Positions 10,790-24,780 of a stretch of DNA of 64,000 nt are shown here, in pieces (the stretch's first letter is position 1; each line of letters opens with the position of its first letter). This stretch comes from Callaeas wilsoni (Eukaryota; Chordata; Aves; Passeriformes; Callaeidae), in assembly GCA_013398955.1 (NCBI GenBank), contig VWPU01017526.1, forward strand, positions 62,001 to 126,000, in the 5' to 3' direction. The notes beneath the pieces were generated by a model. The model saw only the letters and a program-made list of their open reading frames with translations, was not told the DNA's origin and did not search any database. A program made the position numbers and the translations under genes.

Positions 10790-13700
10790 TCTTTCAGTCT
10801 GTGAATGGAACAAAGCCTAAAGAATACAAAGTACTGCTACCCAGCTGGAGTTAGTCAAGTTGTTGATCTCATTCCCTGTAGAAGACATCTGCGGGTATCT
10901 TTCTTTACCCTGGATTTGCAAACAAGATTGGGATTACCTTATATATCTGCATGGGAGATGGGATGAATCCTTATTCTGTTCAGCCTGTTCCTGTGAGTGC
11001 TAGAGTTAATATTGAGCCTAGAAGGTCTTTTAACAAGTCATCAGTCATCATAACAAATTACAAGTGGGTAATATACATGACACAAATTATAGGCATCAAA
11101 CTTCCCAAAGGTATTGCAACTGCTGACAGGACTTCCCATCATTTATTACCAGATGGAGAGAGAAAGGGAGCTGGAAATAAGCAAATGTTCAGCTATGTGA
11201 AAAATGAAATTAAGCCACATAGTGTTCTCTGAGGCTGCTAGTATGTCCTTGTAAAGACAAAGGAAGATGCAAAGCTTAAGACCAGTTAAGCCAAGTGGAG
11301 TTAAAATTACTCGTAGCATTGAGGCTGGCCTGAAGTCCTCTTGTGCACCATACTACACCCAAGTACTGTGACTTTTGAAGCCAAAAATACATTTCAGGTG
11401 GCCTCAACAGTCCTGATGAAGTGACAGATGAGATGGTGTCCGAGACCAATTTGTTCCAGACAGTTTGTTCCTGTGTCCAGAACAAGGCTAATAAATGGAC
11501 AACTGAAGAAATGTGAAAGGAAAACATGTTTGAAGTGGAAGACATTTACTGATTCAAAATAAGCTAGGGGAAAAGTGCTTGGCATGCTTGTGGGTTTGGG
11601 ATTGTATTGCTTCTGAGGACTGTCAGTTTAACCTTGAATTAGAGCCACTAAATGATGCGTATAGGTTAAGCAAGATTCAGACGCCTTGTTGTTGGATGAT
11701 CCCTTAACCGCAATCTGTTTCCACAACCTGGCCTCCAAAATATAACCTGCTACTCAGTTGCTACTCAAAACTACATGATTTTGAGCTGCTCAATACCTAT
11801 CTGTTGCTTAAGTGAGGATCCAGATATAGGCGAGACAAGTAAATCCCTATGGATGGGGCTAAAGGAGATTTTCTTTTGCATCGACACAGCTGGACTTCCT
11901 TAATATGCAAGCTTGAATGTCTGCTCTGTGAACACAATATTCACCTACAAATGTCCTTTTTAGGCTTTGAGCATTCAAATTCGTATGTCTTCCCTGGAAA
12001 GTGTCTGGGAGAAGCGCAGGCATATGGCTGCTTTTCTGTCAGTCTCGTATGTGAAATCAGATATTGCACGTGAAATAAAAAGCAGTGCAGTGGGCACTGG
12101 GGAAAGGTTTTCTCATCTTCCTGTTATTTTGGGGATTTCTTAACCAATAGTGTGACCCTCTCTGGCATTTGAAAAATTATGTCTTGTACAGTGCAATGAA
12201 ACGTCTCTTTGTTGCCAAGGCATTGTGCCTGTTCTTTAATTTGTGTGTGTGTTTGCACAGCTATGTGTCTAACTAAACACATGGATTGCTGTGCAGGTCT
12301 ACACTGAATGAAGGCATAAAACGATATTCATTTTTTAAAGTATCTGGTGAAAATAATGTACTATTATATTTTTAAATGCCTAATTTTTAATTTTTATAAA
12401 TGGCTGACATTGCAAAAATTGCACATGTCCACATGTGATGCTACATGATCCCGGAATAATTAGGATAAAGATAAAATGGAGGAATTTGAGAAAATTTTAG
12501 TGGTGAAAGAATAGCGAGATGAGGGCAGCTGGTTCCTGTTAGCTAAAAGGCTTCTGTTTGAAGATTTTCTGGTAAATAAGACAGATCTTAATCGGCTGTG
12601 TTGAACTCAGTCAGTTAGTCACCTTCTCTAAAGAAATGTTCCATGGGTTTTAACATTTCTTTACTCGTGGTGACAAGAATAGACAACTGTGCAATCCTTG
12701 TGGCAATGCTACTGTTAAAGATTAGCAGCCTAGCAGAGGAAAGATAACATTGTGATATACAAATTAAAATATGTTTGGTGGTTTGGCTTGCCACCAGTAA
12801 ATGGCTATAATCCATCTCTATTCTCAACCTTTTCCATTTCTGGTGAATAAAAAGTATTTTAACACTTAAACTAATTTTTAAGGTATCTAAAATTCTCTGA
12901 TTTTTAAATCTGACAAGGTATGTGCATTTTTGAGTGGAGATAGGTGAAATCAATCTTAAGTATCACACCAAGAGTAACTCAGCATCAATGCAGAAAAAAT
13001 ACAAAGCACATTGTTCCCCAGCCTGGGGCCCTCCTGCCTCATTCGAGTTGCAGGATGCACAAGATGTCCCCTGTTCACGCTCCCCTCTGGCTGCCCCCAG
13101 GGACAAGGCCACTGTGTGTTTCTCCAGAGCTCACTGTGCCTGACTGGCCACGATCAAACTTGTGTGCAGCCCCAGAAGACCACTGTGCTGGGAAGCAGTC
13201 CCCTCACCCAAAGCTAGAGGCTAAATCTGCAGAGCTGGCAGTAGCAGGAAGGCTAGGGTGGTGTTGCCCATCTCCACGACTCTCCCTCAGTCCTGCTTTG
13301 CGATGACAGTGCATTTCCATATCTGTATGCAATAGGACGGAATTTTGAGACTCAGATCTCTTGCATTTATCCAAGATTTTGCTGCGGCTGGTTTTGTGTT
13401 CTTGTAATTCATTAACCTTGGAGCAACATCTTGAAATCACCCCTACGCTGAGGTTACAGAGGATAAAATGGTTTTCTTGCAGTATAAGCACATAATGTAG
13501 TTTGATCTCCATTTACTGCATATGAAGTATCTGGAATCTATTCTAATACTAGTTGTAGTGACTGTACTTCTTATGACAAAAATGTCTGGATTACAGTATC
13601 TCATAAATTGTTGTAGTAAGCAGGGCCTGTGCTCCCAAATGAAGAAAAGCATCCTTAGCTGTTTGGTAGTAATAAACCCAAAACTCAATTTATTTTACTT

Positions 13701-16700
13701 TCAGGCCCAAAGAACAGACCAGGTGAATATGTGTTATGTCCAGTACCATCCTGTTATGGTGTAGACAACGTAATGGATGATTTGTGAGAAAACACTAGTA
13801 TATGACTTTGTACAAGAGATATGTCATTGTTTAAGATGACTGATGTGTGATGCTTAACTTCCTGTTCTTTCAACTTTCAGATGGAAATGAGCATCCTGAT
13901 CTGCACTAATCTGTTTGTGGAGCTATCTCAGACTTCTTTGTTTATTAAAAGTCAGTGTGGATGATCTTGTTTAAGAATTAGATTTTTAGAAGTATGAAGG
14001 CATTATTACATTTAATTAATTTTCCACAAGGAAAGATTTTCCCAAATAGTTGTTCCATTTTAGGTAAGCTAGAAATTTAACTTTCCAGGGAGGAGAAGCC
14101 TTTGCTGCCTGTAAAAGTATTTTATTTCCATTTACTGCCAAATCTTTTGGCAGTGCATGATGTCATTTATACTGAATGCATACATACTACTTTGCAGGTG
14201 AAAGGAGATTGTGTTAGTTGTTCTAGGGAGGTTACTGGAAAGATTTTTAGCTTTATTACATTTTAGTTTTTTAACTATGTGCTGATTTTAGTTCCTTAGA
14301 GTGATTTTCATGTAGAGCTTCTGGTTTTGCCTTGGAGGTGCAGGTCTGTTGCTGTCCCCATGAGAAAAACCTTGTAAGGTATCATTCAAAATGGTGTTTC
14401 TTAGCAAGACACTCCACAGACCCTATTTATGGCAGGGAGAGCAAGCGAGTCACCCCTGTCAGTCATTCAACCTGTTGCAGGATTTCCTAACAAGAAAGCA
14501 ACTTTTTTCATAATTTCTACTGTCAAAAAAGAAAGACATTCTCCACAGAATTTCTTATGCCCTGTTAAAGACAGAGCTTTACCAACAGTGCTGAGTGGGA
14601 GCTGCCCACGGGCTCCTCCAGCACCGTGTAAAGGCTGTGGCAGAGGAAGGCATGTGGCACAGTGTGACATGGCACAGTGTGGCTTAGCACAGCCTGACCA
14701 CCAGGCTGGCGTGCAGCACCTGCCAGCAGAGCTGTGGTGTGAATCGCTGCCTCCTAAATGTGCAGTGGTCTCCCAGTCAAAACTTGCCGTTTCCCACAAG
14801 TACAATATGAAGTAATTTATAATGCTTCAGCAGAGTTGTGGTGGACAGGATGGGTACAGACAGAAGGGACAACTTTTTAAAATGTCAAAACTTCATTAGA
14901 AGTTTCTTCCACCATATCCTGCCATTTTACTGTCATTACCCCTTATCAGTTTTTCTATTCCTCCCTTTTGTCAGCCTTCCTGTCTTCCTGTTTTAGGGTT
15001 TTTGGGTTTTTTCTCACTTTTCTAGTTCCAATCTATTTATTATTTTATTATTCATTATTTTCTCATTCTATTTTTCTCAGTATAACAAAATATATTCTTC
15101 GTCTCGCTTGCCTTTTAATGCAGTGCCCTGTGATTTTTCTGATGTAGTTTCTTTGGAGGAAGTGGTCTGTCTTCCTCTTTGTTTACATTACACTTGCCAC
15201 AGTAGGGCATTTGGATAAAGTTACACTGAAATCAATAACCCTGTGATATTTTCCTGCCTTTCACTTCCTCTGGACAAGTTAATATTTAACTCTAGTAAAA
15301 AGTCATACTGAGGCTTTTTTCTTCTTCTTTTTCCCCCCACTATGTGTCCACTCAGTGTGTGTCCACTGCCAGGACTCCAGAAAAAGTGAATAGATCTATG
15401 CCATTTTCTTTTCTATACTATTGTGTTCCCAAGGTTTACATGGGCTTCCCAGCCCCTTCACTACTTCACATCTAACACTGAATCTTCTGTCCCTTCTTAC
15501 CATCTCCCTGCTATGTGGAAAAAAGCAAGGGCTCGTGCTAAGCAGTCTCATCACTGGTTCTGCTTTTCACAGCTTATTTTTAAGACAGTTTTTATCTCTA
15601 AGTTAATGTAGACAATTTCAATTTCTGTAGAATTCACTGTGTTTTGCAAGCCTCTGCTGATGTTCTCTGTCTAACAAAAAATGTATTGTGTGAACCTTCA
15701 TAAAATATACTATCGAGCCACAGGAATTAGATCACAGAGTCCCAAATCTGCCCAGCAGCTGGACTCCCTTATGGCAGAAATAATGGGATAATGTGGGCTG
15801 AGCAGCTCTGAAACCAGGATTTGCATATTGAACTGCAGCACTGGAATCGATTCTGTGAGAAAAAAAAGCCAAGGGCCTCTTGACATATACTTAAGTGTTA
15901 TTTGAGAGTGTTTTGTCCAACAGCCTAATCCTTTCTTTGCAGATTTTCGTTTAACACCGAGTCTGAAATTTTATTCTACCATTTTTATTTTACCATTTTT
16001 AAAGTAAAGATAGCGAATCTTCTATCTGGTAATTAGAGATGTTTGCAAGGCAGGATAGTGAAGGTTGTTTTTTATCTCCAGCTGAGGTTTATTTGCATAA
16101 GCCTTTTGAGGCTGATAAACTTTCCTTTCTGAAACTAGGCAGAGTCCAGGCTCCTGTAACTTGCATTGCTCTGTTGTGTTTTCCTGATTTCTCCTGCCTG
16201 GCATTCTTCAGATGTCAGTTCTTGAGACTTACCATCACTCTGAGCTACCCTCCCAGCTTAGCAGTGGGCCTCTATTGATTGAGAAAGATAAAAGGAATGT
16301 GGTATCAGACAAGCACAGTGACACTTCCTCCTTAGGAGTTACGAAGTGTAAATAGCATGCAGTATCTGCACAGAGATCTGCAAACATCAGTGAAGATGTA
16401 CACACTGGGCTGCATTTAAAATGTTTTTCCAAAGGGATGTTGACATTATATGCCTGATTTCCTGAGATTATGCACAAAGCTATGTAAACATCATGAACAA
16501 CCAGCATAGGGAATTAACAACTGCATGGGCAGTGGATAGTGTGGAGAAGGGTTTGTCTTTAGCCCACTTGCAACTATAGAACTGCTGACTTCTTCAAAGG
16601 AGAGATCAAATTCTTGTGTGGACAGCTACATGTATTTCTCATTCTTTCAAAAATGAGTGTGTATGTGCTGTTCTCACACAGGGAGGGGAAGGGAAGGAAA

Positions 16701-18389
16701 GGAAAACCTTCTGAGTGTGCATGTGTCTTTGTGCAGACTTAAAAATTAATCAGTTGCTGGGCTGTGCAATATGGGCCAGGCCAGCTGGAAGAATATGTGT
16801 AAATGCACATGTTTAAGTGAAGGATCAAAGATCAAAGATAAGACAGCTATGGAAACAAGATGCCTCTAACTTGAGGTGTAGTGGGGCATGGATGTAATAT
16901 TGAACATAACTATTCAGTGTACCACATTAGGTACTTTCAATTATTTTTAAGAATTGGCCTAGGCTAGCAGCATGAAATATGAATTGTATCACAGTCCTTT
17001 CCTACAGTTTAGGCAATACCAAATATGGGAAAGAAAATTTGAGGCAGTGCTGTTAATGTTAAAAAACAATTTCACGGTCATTTTTGTGTTGCTGATACTG
17101 TTCCTTCCATTACCTTTGCCAACAAATGACACAGAACACTCAGCAGAAACTGAAATAATTTTGGTAGAGTTATTTTTTCTTTTTTTCCCCAGCAATTAAA
17201 GAGAGTAGCACTTAACAAACATTAACCAATACTGCCTTCTGCCAAAAGCCATTTATACTACTATAACCCCAATGCCTTTATATAAATAATAATACCACTG
17301 CTGATATATTCTGATGTACAAACTTTAAGATAAGATTTTTCTTGTTAGATTATATATCAGATAATAAGTTCCCATCAAAGGCCTCAATAATGTGGTTTCT
17401 CAGTCTAAATTACTTTACATATCAGCTTCTGCCCTACGTGTCTAGCCTTTTTTACAGTTGTTTACAGTTTACAGTTGTTTTTAAAAGTACCATACAAGTC
17501 CAGACATACAGACTTTCTGAAGCAAGATGGAGTACACATGAAAGTAATTAGACAAAACAGATTTGCTTTCCTACAGTTCATTATCACAGCTACTTTGATG
17601 AAGTACTACTTCATCATTATAGCTAATAAACAATATTTAAATAGCCAAAAGCCAAATACCTTCTTAGAGAAATACGTAGAAGAAGGACTTGCTTGTGCAG
17701 ATTCTTCTTTGTGTACAAAGTGAGATTTGTACAAGTGCAGACTCATTTTCCTTCTAACTGCACTCCAAGAAAAAGTGAGGAACTATGTCCTATCATCCCA
17801 TTGTTGTATCTCACAGATGGATTAGTTTGTGACTTTATTTGTTGATGCAGGCAAAGCCAGATGGTGGTCACAACAGAACCAGAAAGTGCTAAGTGTTTTC
17901 ATTGTGTAAAAAACCCCTGCTATTCTCACCTTCACCTGGGGTAAGTGATCCTCTGAAATGTGACTGCCAGTAAAGGGGAGATACCATCACATTACATGTA
18001 GCAAGCACCCTGGCCCCCTCAGAGTGAAACTGTCATTCATGTAAGCAATCGTTTTGACCAAATTTAACCCCAGACAGATATGGCAGTATCCTTGTGAAAG
18101 GAATACTGAGTTGAAAATAAGGCAACAGGTGAAAACCAGGAACAATGTGCTGGGACTTCGTGGGGACTGATACTTGAGGAGTGACAAAGTGGCTATGTGC
18201 AACATAGGAAAATGAGTTACAGCAAACCTCTGATATTACATGTTACTTAAAACATTTGGTTCATAAGTAATCAGTTATCTGACTCCAGAAATATTTTTCT
18301 TCAGTTCATACTTCTTTGGAGTGGTTTTGTGACTGTATAACTGCTGGAAGAATATAGGAAAACAGTTATATGAAATGGTGTGGAGTGCA
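10790..18389. other. Intergenic, no gene seen
   Basis: About 7.6 kb with no supported gene. Two locally GC-richer patches (13010-13310 and 14580-14760) produce open frames of 102-128 residues on both strands, but these have no family signature and no splice context. A short threefold repeat of a TTTACAGTTG-like unit occurs around 17450-17480. The rest is AT-rich and unremarkable. Confidence 0.45.
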
Positions 18390-19230
18390 GCAGGTCTCCA
18401 AACTCAACCCCCTGCCCAAAGCAGGCTTAGCTGTGGGGTCAGACATGGTTGCTCAGGGCTTTGTGTCACTGGGGTTTGAACTCCATGAAGGACAGAGATG
18501 GTACAGCCTCTCCAGGCAGCCTGTCCCAGTGTTAATTACCCTGCCATGTAAATTCCTGAGGCCTGCTTTCTCTAGCTGAAAACTCTCCTGTTTCTATTTC
18601 TGGCAACTATTGTCAAAAAAGCCTAGCCCCCCCTCCCCCCCCCCCATAAGGTCCCTGCAGGCAGAGCAGACACCTCGAACCTGCTCTCCTCCAGTCCAGC
18701 TTGCTGCCTTTCCTCACAGTGTCTGCTGAAGTCTTGCTCATGTACAACCAGGCCAGCATCCTCTACTGTTTGGCCTCATCCACAAACCAAATCATTTTGG
18801 CACAGATGATCATCCATCAGATCAGGCATCACTTGGCCAGTCTCCATCTTCTGCCTTGTCTGCTCATACTTGCCTAAGAGTTCTTGCTTCACAGATGCTT
18901 TCCCCAGGGACTGAAAATGAGGCAATCAGCCTGTAGTTCCTCAGACTGTTCCATTTGCCCTTCCTTTAGGATGGACACAACATTTGTGTTATCTTGGCTA
19001 TTTGGGGCCTTCTCCAGTCTCTGTGATTTGTCAGAGCTGAAAGAGAACAGCCTTTTGAGGATACCTGATAGCATCCTCAGCACCCTTGGGTGCAGACCAG
19101 CTGGGCTCACCTGGCATGGATAGATTGACAGCTCACTTGAAAGCCACCAAGTACCTCATCGTCTGTCACTAAATCACTGCCCTTCCTCGAGCAGCTGGTT
19201 CAAATATGCTGTTTAACCTCCACTGGCTGT
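18390..19230 (-). mobile_element. Old CR1 LINE fragment
   Basis: A diverged minus-strand CR1. The plus strand shows the reverse complements of the 3' UTR (CTCCAGGCAGCCTGTCCCAG), of the region around CTCATCCACAAACCAAATCA, and of the reverse transcriptase region (AATCAGCCTGTAGTTCCTCA and the GGGTGCAGACCAGCTGGGCTC-like block). It carries many substitutions and gaps. A pure C run with a single T lies at 18627-18645. There is no intact reading frame. Confidence 0.65.
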
Positions 19231-22200
19231 AAAGCAACTGGTGACTGTAGCATCTCAGACAGAGCTATGTGAAGTATTCTGATATTTTGATTCTCATTCT
19301 GTTCTGCTGCAACTGTCACTTTCTAGTGTTTTCTGCTCTTAGCATACTTCTACTTTTTTGAGAGACTGTTCTAGTCTGTGTCATTCATCTTAGGATGGTG
19401 AAAGTAGCCTCGTGGAGGATTTTCCCACATTTGAAAAACTTCCATGTATGACTGTATTAATGCTAGAAGGACGCTCAGTTGATGGAAATAGGTTTGTGTT
19501 CTCATAGTTTCATGCAAATTAACTGAAGTACATGAATGACATGGCTACACTGCCAGTCCGGCAGATTTAGAATTTTCTGAAGATTCTTCAGGCTACTAGT
19601 AAAAATTAAACCTTCAAAGGTCAAGAAGGGTAAAAGTCCTCTATACTGACTGCAGATTTTGATATGTTAATAGGTAAAAGCATTGTGATTTCGAAAATAA
19701 AACCCTAGCAGAATGTATTTTGCTAAATAAAAGGCAGACATGCAAAAGCAATTACTCTTAAGAGGGTCTGAGATGCTGAATTTACTAAAAAATGAAGCTA
19801 AAAAACAGCTACCAAGTTGAGAAAAGGGTCACCCCTCACATGCTAGATGTAATCCATCTGAAAGTAGTTTCCCTGAAACTTCACCTTGTACCTTGGCCAC
19901 CTGAAGTAATGTTTAGAAGGTCTCTTAGTGTTTCTTTCACATGTGCCCTCTCTTCACAGATCATGGCAGGATGAGAAAAGAAGGCAGGAAACTCTGAACC
20001 AAGGAAGCAAGGATGGGAGAAGTCTTGTGTTTTAAGGAAGGAGAAAGCCCATGAGACTGGAAATGCTGCGGAACAGATCCCTTCTCTGTGCCCTCTGTTA
20101 CACGAGCAGGCAGAAAAGTTTAAAAAGCAGCAAAGGAAAATGCTTTGAGTAATTGCTGTGAAAACAAAGTGAAGTTTGTCCTTAGCCCTTCTGATTTTGG
20201 TCATTTGAAGAGAACAAGAGCTCTCAAAAGGTCTATTACCCTAGAGAGCAGGGCATTATCTCAGTGAAATATTTTGTTTGCTGCCTTTCTTGGCATGGCA
20301 GCCATTTGAATTGAATTTAGTGGGGAGGAAGAAGAGAGGGAGGGAAGAGTATGTGTGGTACTTGTATTTTGCCTTCTATTAGCAGTGCGTGAAGAAGATA
20401 TAAATTAGTTGTGTAGTCTGGATATTTATGTTTTCATTGCTCTCTCATTGCTGCCTGATCTTTGTTAAGGATTTATGTATCTCACAGGCAACAGCTGCTA
20501 AATGCTACAGTGCCACAGAAAGAATAAATGCTTTTGGTCTCACTGTCCCAATACAGGTTCACCTGGGTTTGCTCTGATGTAAAAGCAAATCCCCTCTGCT
20601 CTAGGGGGCCCCTGCAGCAACAGGAATTGAATGTGCCAGGATGCAAGGCTTAGAAGTATGCGGTATGTTAACTCTTAAGAGCACCTCCTTGTTCTGCACG
20701 CCCAGCAAAGACATGCCACACACGTAACATCACTGCTTGGTATGTTGTTAAAAACAGGCTTGCTATTTTTGCAGAACTTTAAAAGGCTTAAAGGGTGGCT
20801 TGGACTAACTCAAAATTAAGGTCAACAGCATTTCAACTCCTGCCTGTAGATGAGGTATTACAAAATCATCCTAATAATCTAGTGGTCCAAAGGGGTAATT
20901 AAGATTTAACTGCCTGGTGAAAGCAACATGTTTAATTAACAACATCTGTTGTTAAATGAGATTATGAGCATTACCTACAGATATGTCATGTGCACTCTTC
21001 CAATAGATTTTCTGAACTAACATTATTTCACATCAACACTGGGAAGTCTCTATTTCCAGCATCACTAATGCAATTCACACAGCTCTTGCCAAAATATACT
21101 AAAGACTCACTGATAACTGTTGATGCTAAGCCACAATTTTCACTTTCCCTATCACAGACCAGTCAGTAAATTACACTTTGAAGCCTTATGACCATTTCTG
21201 CTCCCCACCCTCATGTGTAGAAAAGGCAAGTTGCCTGAAAGGAAGAGAGATAAAGGGTTTTGATTGTAGACAAACTAACTTCATCAAAGATACTGAAGAT
21301 TTTAGTAACTAAACATTTTCTGCTAAAAGATTCCTGAAATATTACTTCTTTAAATGAGAGAATGAAGGGGGTTATATCCCTGAAAAATTAAAAAAAAAAA
21401 CTAGGATATGCAAGATTAATATGTTTTCATGGTACAGAATAAAATACAATTACTTGTATGTGACTAGCTCTCCCAGGTGGCCTAGGTTTCCATGTCCAGA
21501 GGAAATACTTTTTTAAAAACATAGCTAGATCTGTATCTGTCAGAAAAAGTTCCAGCATCCTGTCTTGGAGTATGTGACATGGATTTTAAAAGATGGCATC
21601 TGATCAAAGCCCATCCTGACATGTTCTTTTTAGCTGAATTTTCTTCATCTTTTACACAGCTTAGTGGGTTTTTTAAGGAAACTTAGAAAACATAAGGGTT
21701 TTTTGGAGAAAACAATGTATTTTTAAATATACTGGTTTACTTCAAGGATTTGGTTGTGTTCTTAACTTTTTCTTGTCAAGTTCTATTATAGAAAACAGAC
21801 AAACTAAAAAAAATACTGGCAGATCCTAGAAGAATGCAACCATGTTTAAGACTCCAACAGCAAAGCTCAGTTTGAGAGGCACAGTATTCAAATGAGGGCA
21901 TGGAGCAGATTATTTCCCTGTTTGAAGATACTGTACATAAGGCATGGCAAATAAGGCAGACAATGATGCAAACACAAACATCTGTATGAAGAACTGTCAG
22001 ATCCACAAAAGGGAAGGGGGAAAAAAAAAAGAAAGGGGAAAATAAAGGGAGGGGCAAAGGAAGGGGGAACCAAGAAGAAAAAAAATCCAAACTACTATCT
22101 GTATGCAAAGAATAAGAAACTGATTCATTTCAGCTATAAAACAGAAAAATTAGAATACATGTTCCAGAAAGAGATAGTAATATCTTGAAATAACTTGAAA

Positions 22201-24039
22201 GATCAGATTAGTCATATTCTTAAAAACTGGGTAGGTATATCTGTAGAAAGTTCACTGGCTTGATTTCAAATGAAGAACATAACCTAGGGTTATTGCTTTT
22301 TATGTCTGTTAAAGCACCTGGAAGGCTGTTGTCTGTCAAAAGCAGGTTACTGTTAATTTATCACACTGTAGTTTAGGGCATTAAAATGCACTAAAATGAT
22401 CCATTGAAAATAAGATAATTTGAAAACTATGGAAATTTATCTAGATTACTGAAGTGTTAAGCTAAGGATGAATGGTATTGCTAGCTGGAATTTGGAAGCC
22501 ATTTTACATTACAAAATTTTTCTTACTTTCATTGACTGAAGAGGTACTCACTACAATATTAGCTCTTCTATTTATTCCGTGACTAAGAGAAAACCACCAC
22601 TATAATTTTCAATAAAAGAAGATATACATTTAAAAAGTGAAGTATTGTGACAGAGGTTATATTAAATAATGTTTATTATTTTTAATGACTGCTGCAGCAA
22701 TTCAGAGCTGGCAATAGCGCTGAATCTGGAAGAAGGGGTTACATCCTCTTGATCAGCACAATACATGTATGTTGAAGCAGATGACCTCTTCTTTCATTTT
22801 TATCTCATACTGCATTCATGTTATGACCTAGGTCAATTTTTAATTGTCAGACCACTTGAAAATCCACCAAGTAATGGTCATCTGATGGGTGACCTTGATT
22901 ATAACTGGAGTGTTCATCTCGAAGGTGTTCTGTCATTTTTTCTTGTGCTCGATAGGAAGGAGCAAGAGCCAGACACATGCTCCCTGTCAAACCAAACCTC
23001 AGGCAGGCAGGAGATGAAAGCACAAGTATTATGTTTCTGGGATCAAATCAGCCTTTGATCCTAACGGCTTTCCGCCTGGTGATCCTTAGTGATACAGGAT
23101 ACTTTGTTACCACAGTTATCATCAGTAAACCAGGTCAATTGTTGTTATTATTATTATTAATGCCACTCAAAATTATTATGTGTTCAGTGGGGACTGAATT
23201 ACAGCAGTGTCTTCAATGCACTGAGCTCTTGTGGAAAGCTCTGCTATGGAAGATTAAATGATGTTAGGGGACTCTGAGTAGCATACATGGTACCTCAGCA
23301 ATGATTTCAGTGGCTACTCATTGCTTCCCAGCAATGGTGGTCAGCTGAACTGAGAAACTGAACCAGCTTTAAACCACAGAAAAAATAAAAAAGAAAGGAA
23401 GGGGAAAAAAGGGGGGATTATTCAGAATGCAAACCAGTTTCTCTCCTAGCTGCCCACAGGATGACAGGATCATGGTGTGAAGGGTGGTGTAAGCTGGGTG
23501 CATGACTTGGGCAGCACCACAGCTGAACCCACCATCACAGCTTTGATTGCTACGGCTCTATCCTCTGTCCAAGTACAGTCCATCTTGGCACAGGTCTGTG
23601 TGTTGCCTTCTTCCCCGATTTGGGACCCAAAGATGATCAGAGTAAATCGGCAGTAGGACATTGCTGTATTCAGAATACATAGCTGAAAGGGTCATGTAAT
23701 TTTTAATTTTTTGCTATTCCTGACAAGTGCCCAGGGTCTTCAGCACAGCATCAACATTAGCTTGGTGCTGCAATATCAGTGAAGCATTTTTCTTTCATGT
23801 TCACTTTTGTTAGTATTAGACTTTTACTCCAGTTTTCTAAGTATCAAGTAGAAAAGTGAAACAAGTTATGAAAAAACTGCTAACGTCAGTAAGGAATATA
23901 ATCTAGATTTTATTTGTTTTATTGGTGCCACAAAGTTGCTTGATTCAAGAATGATGACTGTTTTGGCTAAGTTTCTTGGCAGATTCAGTGAAATAATAAT
24001 GCTGCAGAATGTGGAATGTGTCAAGATTATCTTAAGTCA
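19231..24039. other. Intergenic, no gene seen
   Basis: No exon or RNA gene was recognised. There is a purine-rich A/G stretch at about 22005-22085 and another at 23380-23420. Short open frames on both strands have no signature. Confidence 0.45.
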
Positions 24040-24780
24040 CCTTAAGGATGTTCTCTGATCCAGTGTTTTTGTACACTTTCAAGCCTAATCAGCAAGAAAG
24101 GAAACCTAACCAGAGGAACGGGCTGCAGCCAGCATCCTTTAGTCAAGCACATCAGGGAACTAACAAGCTTTAAGGATGTAGAAAATCAAGCTGTTGTTTT
24201 ATGTCAGTAGAACAGATAGCACTTTGCAACCTTACTCAAGGACAACCTGAAACTAACCAGCTTTAAGAATGTAGTAAATCAAGATTTTGATGTATGTCTA
24301 TGTACACAATGCTAACTTGGCAAAATACTCAAGGTCCATGTATCCTATGGCTGAACTATGTTCATTTTAATACTAAAAATTGTGCCTGCAAGTAGAAAAA
24401 AAAGACCCCTGCCCATGTGAAGACTCTTCCCCTGAGCATGTGTAGAAGTTAGCCAGGATTATGTAACTTATATGGAAATTACTAATCAAGCATAAAAAAG
24501 AGGCTGTACTTGGAAAGTTCTGTGAACTTCTGTGTAGAAATAATGGCAGGGAGGGGCTGGAGGGGTGTGCTTGATTTATGTCACACTACTGAGAACCCAG
24601 GCTTGCACAGATGTGACATGAACAGTCAATGTCTCTCTCAAGTGTGTGATTATTGGCTTGTTGCACACCAGGTAACGAATCTGATTTTGTGGACAACTCT
24701 AAAGTACATTGGATTGCTTTCTTTACTTGTTACAGCTGGTGAAAGCTAGCTTTTCTTTACGTGTACTTGCAATATCCTTT
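24040..24780 (+). mobile_element. Possible LTR-like element with internal duplication
   Basis: The segment around CTTCCCCTGAGCATGTGTAG, the following ATATGGAAATTACTAATCAAG, and the TATA-like CATAAAAAAGAGGCTG resemble the U3/R boundary of a class of avian LTRs I know (a GCATGCGCAGAAG-like block, then a TATA box). Upstream, a unit of about 94 bp is tandemly duplicated (24142-24235 and 24236-24310), each containing a CTTTAAGNATGTAG block. Both ends are uncertain and no target duplication was found. It could instead be unique sequence. Confidence 0.35.
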
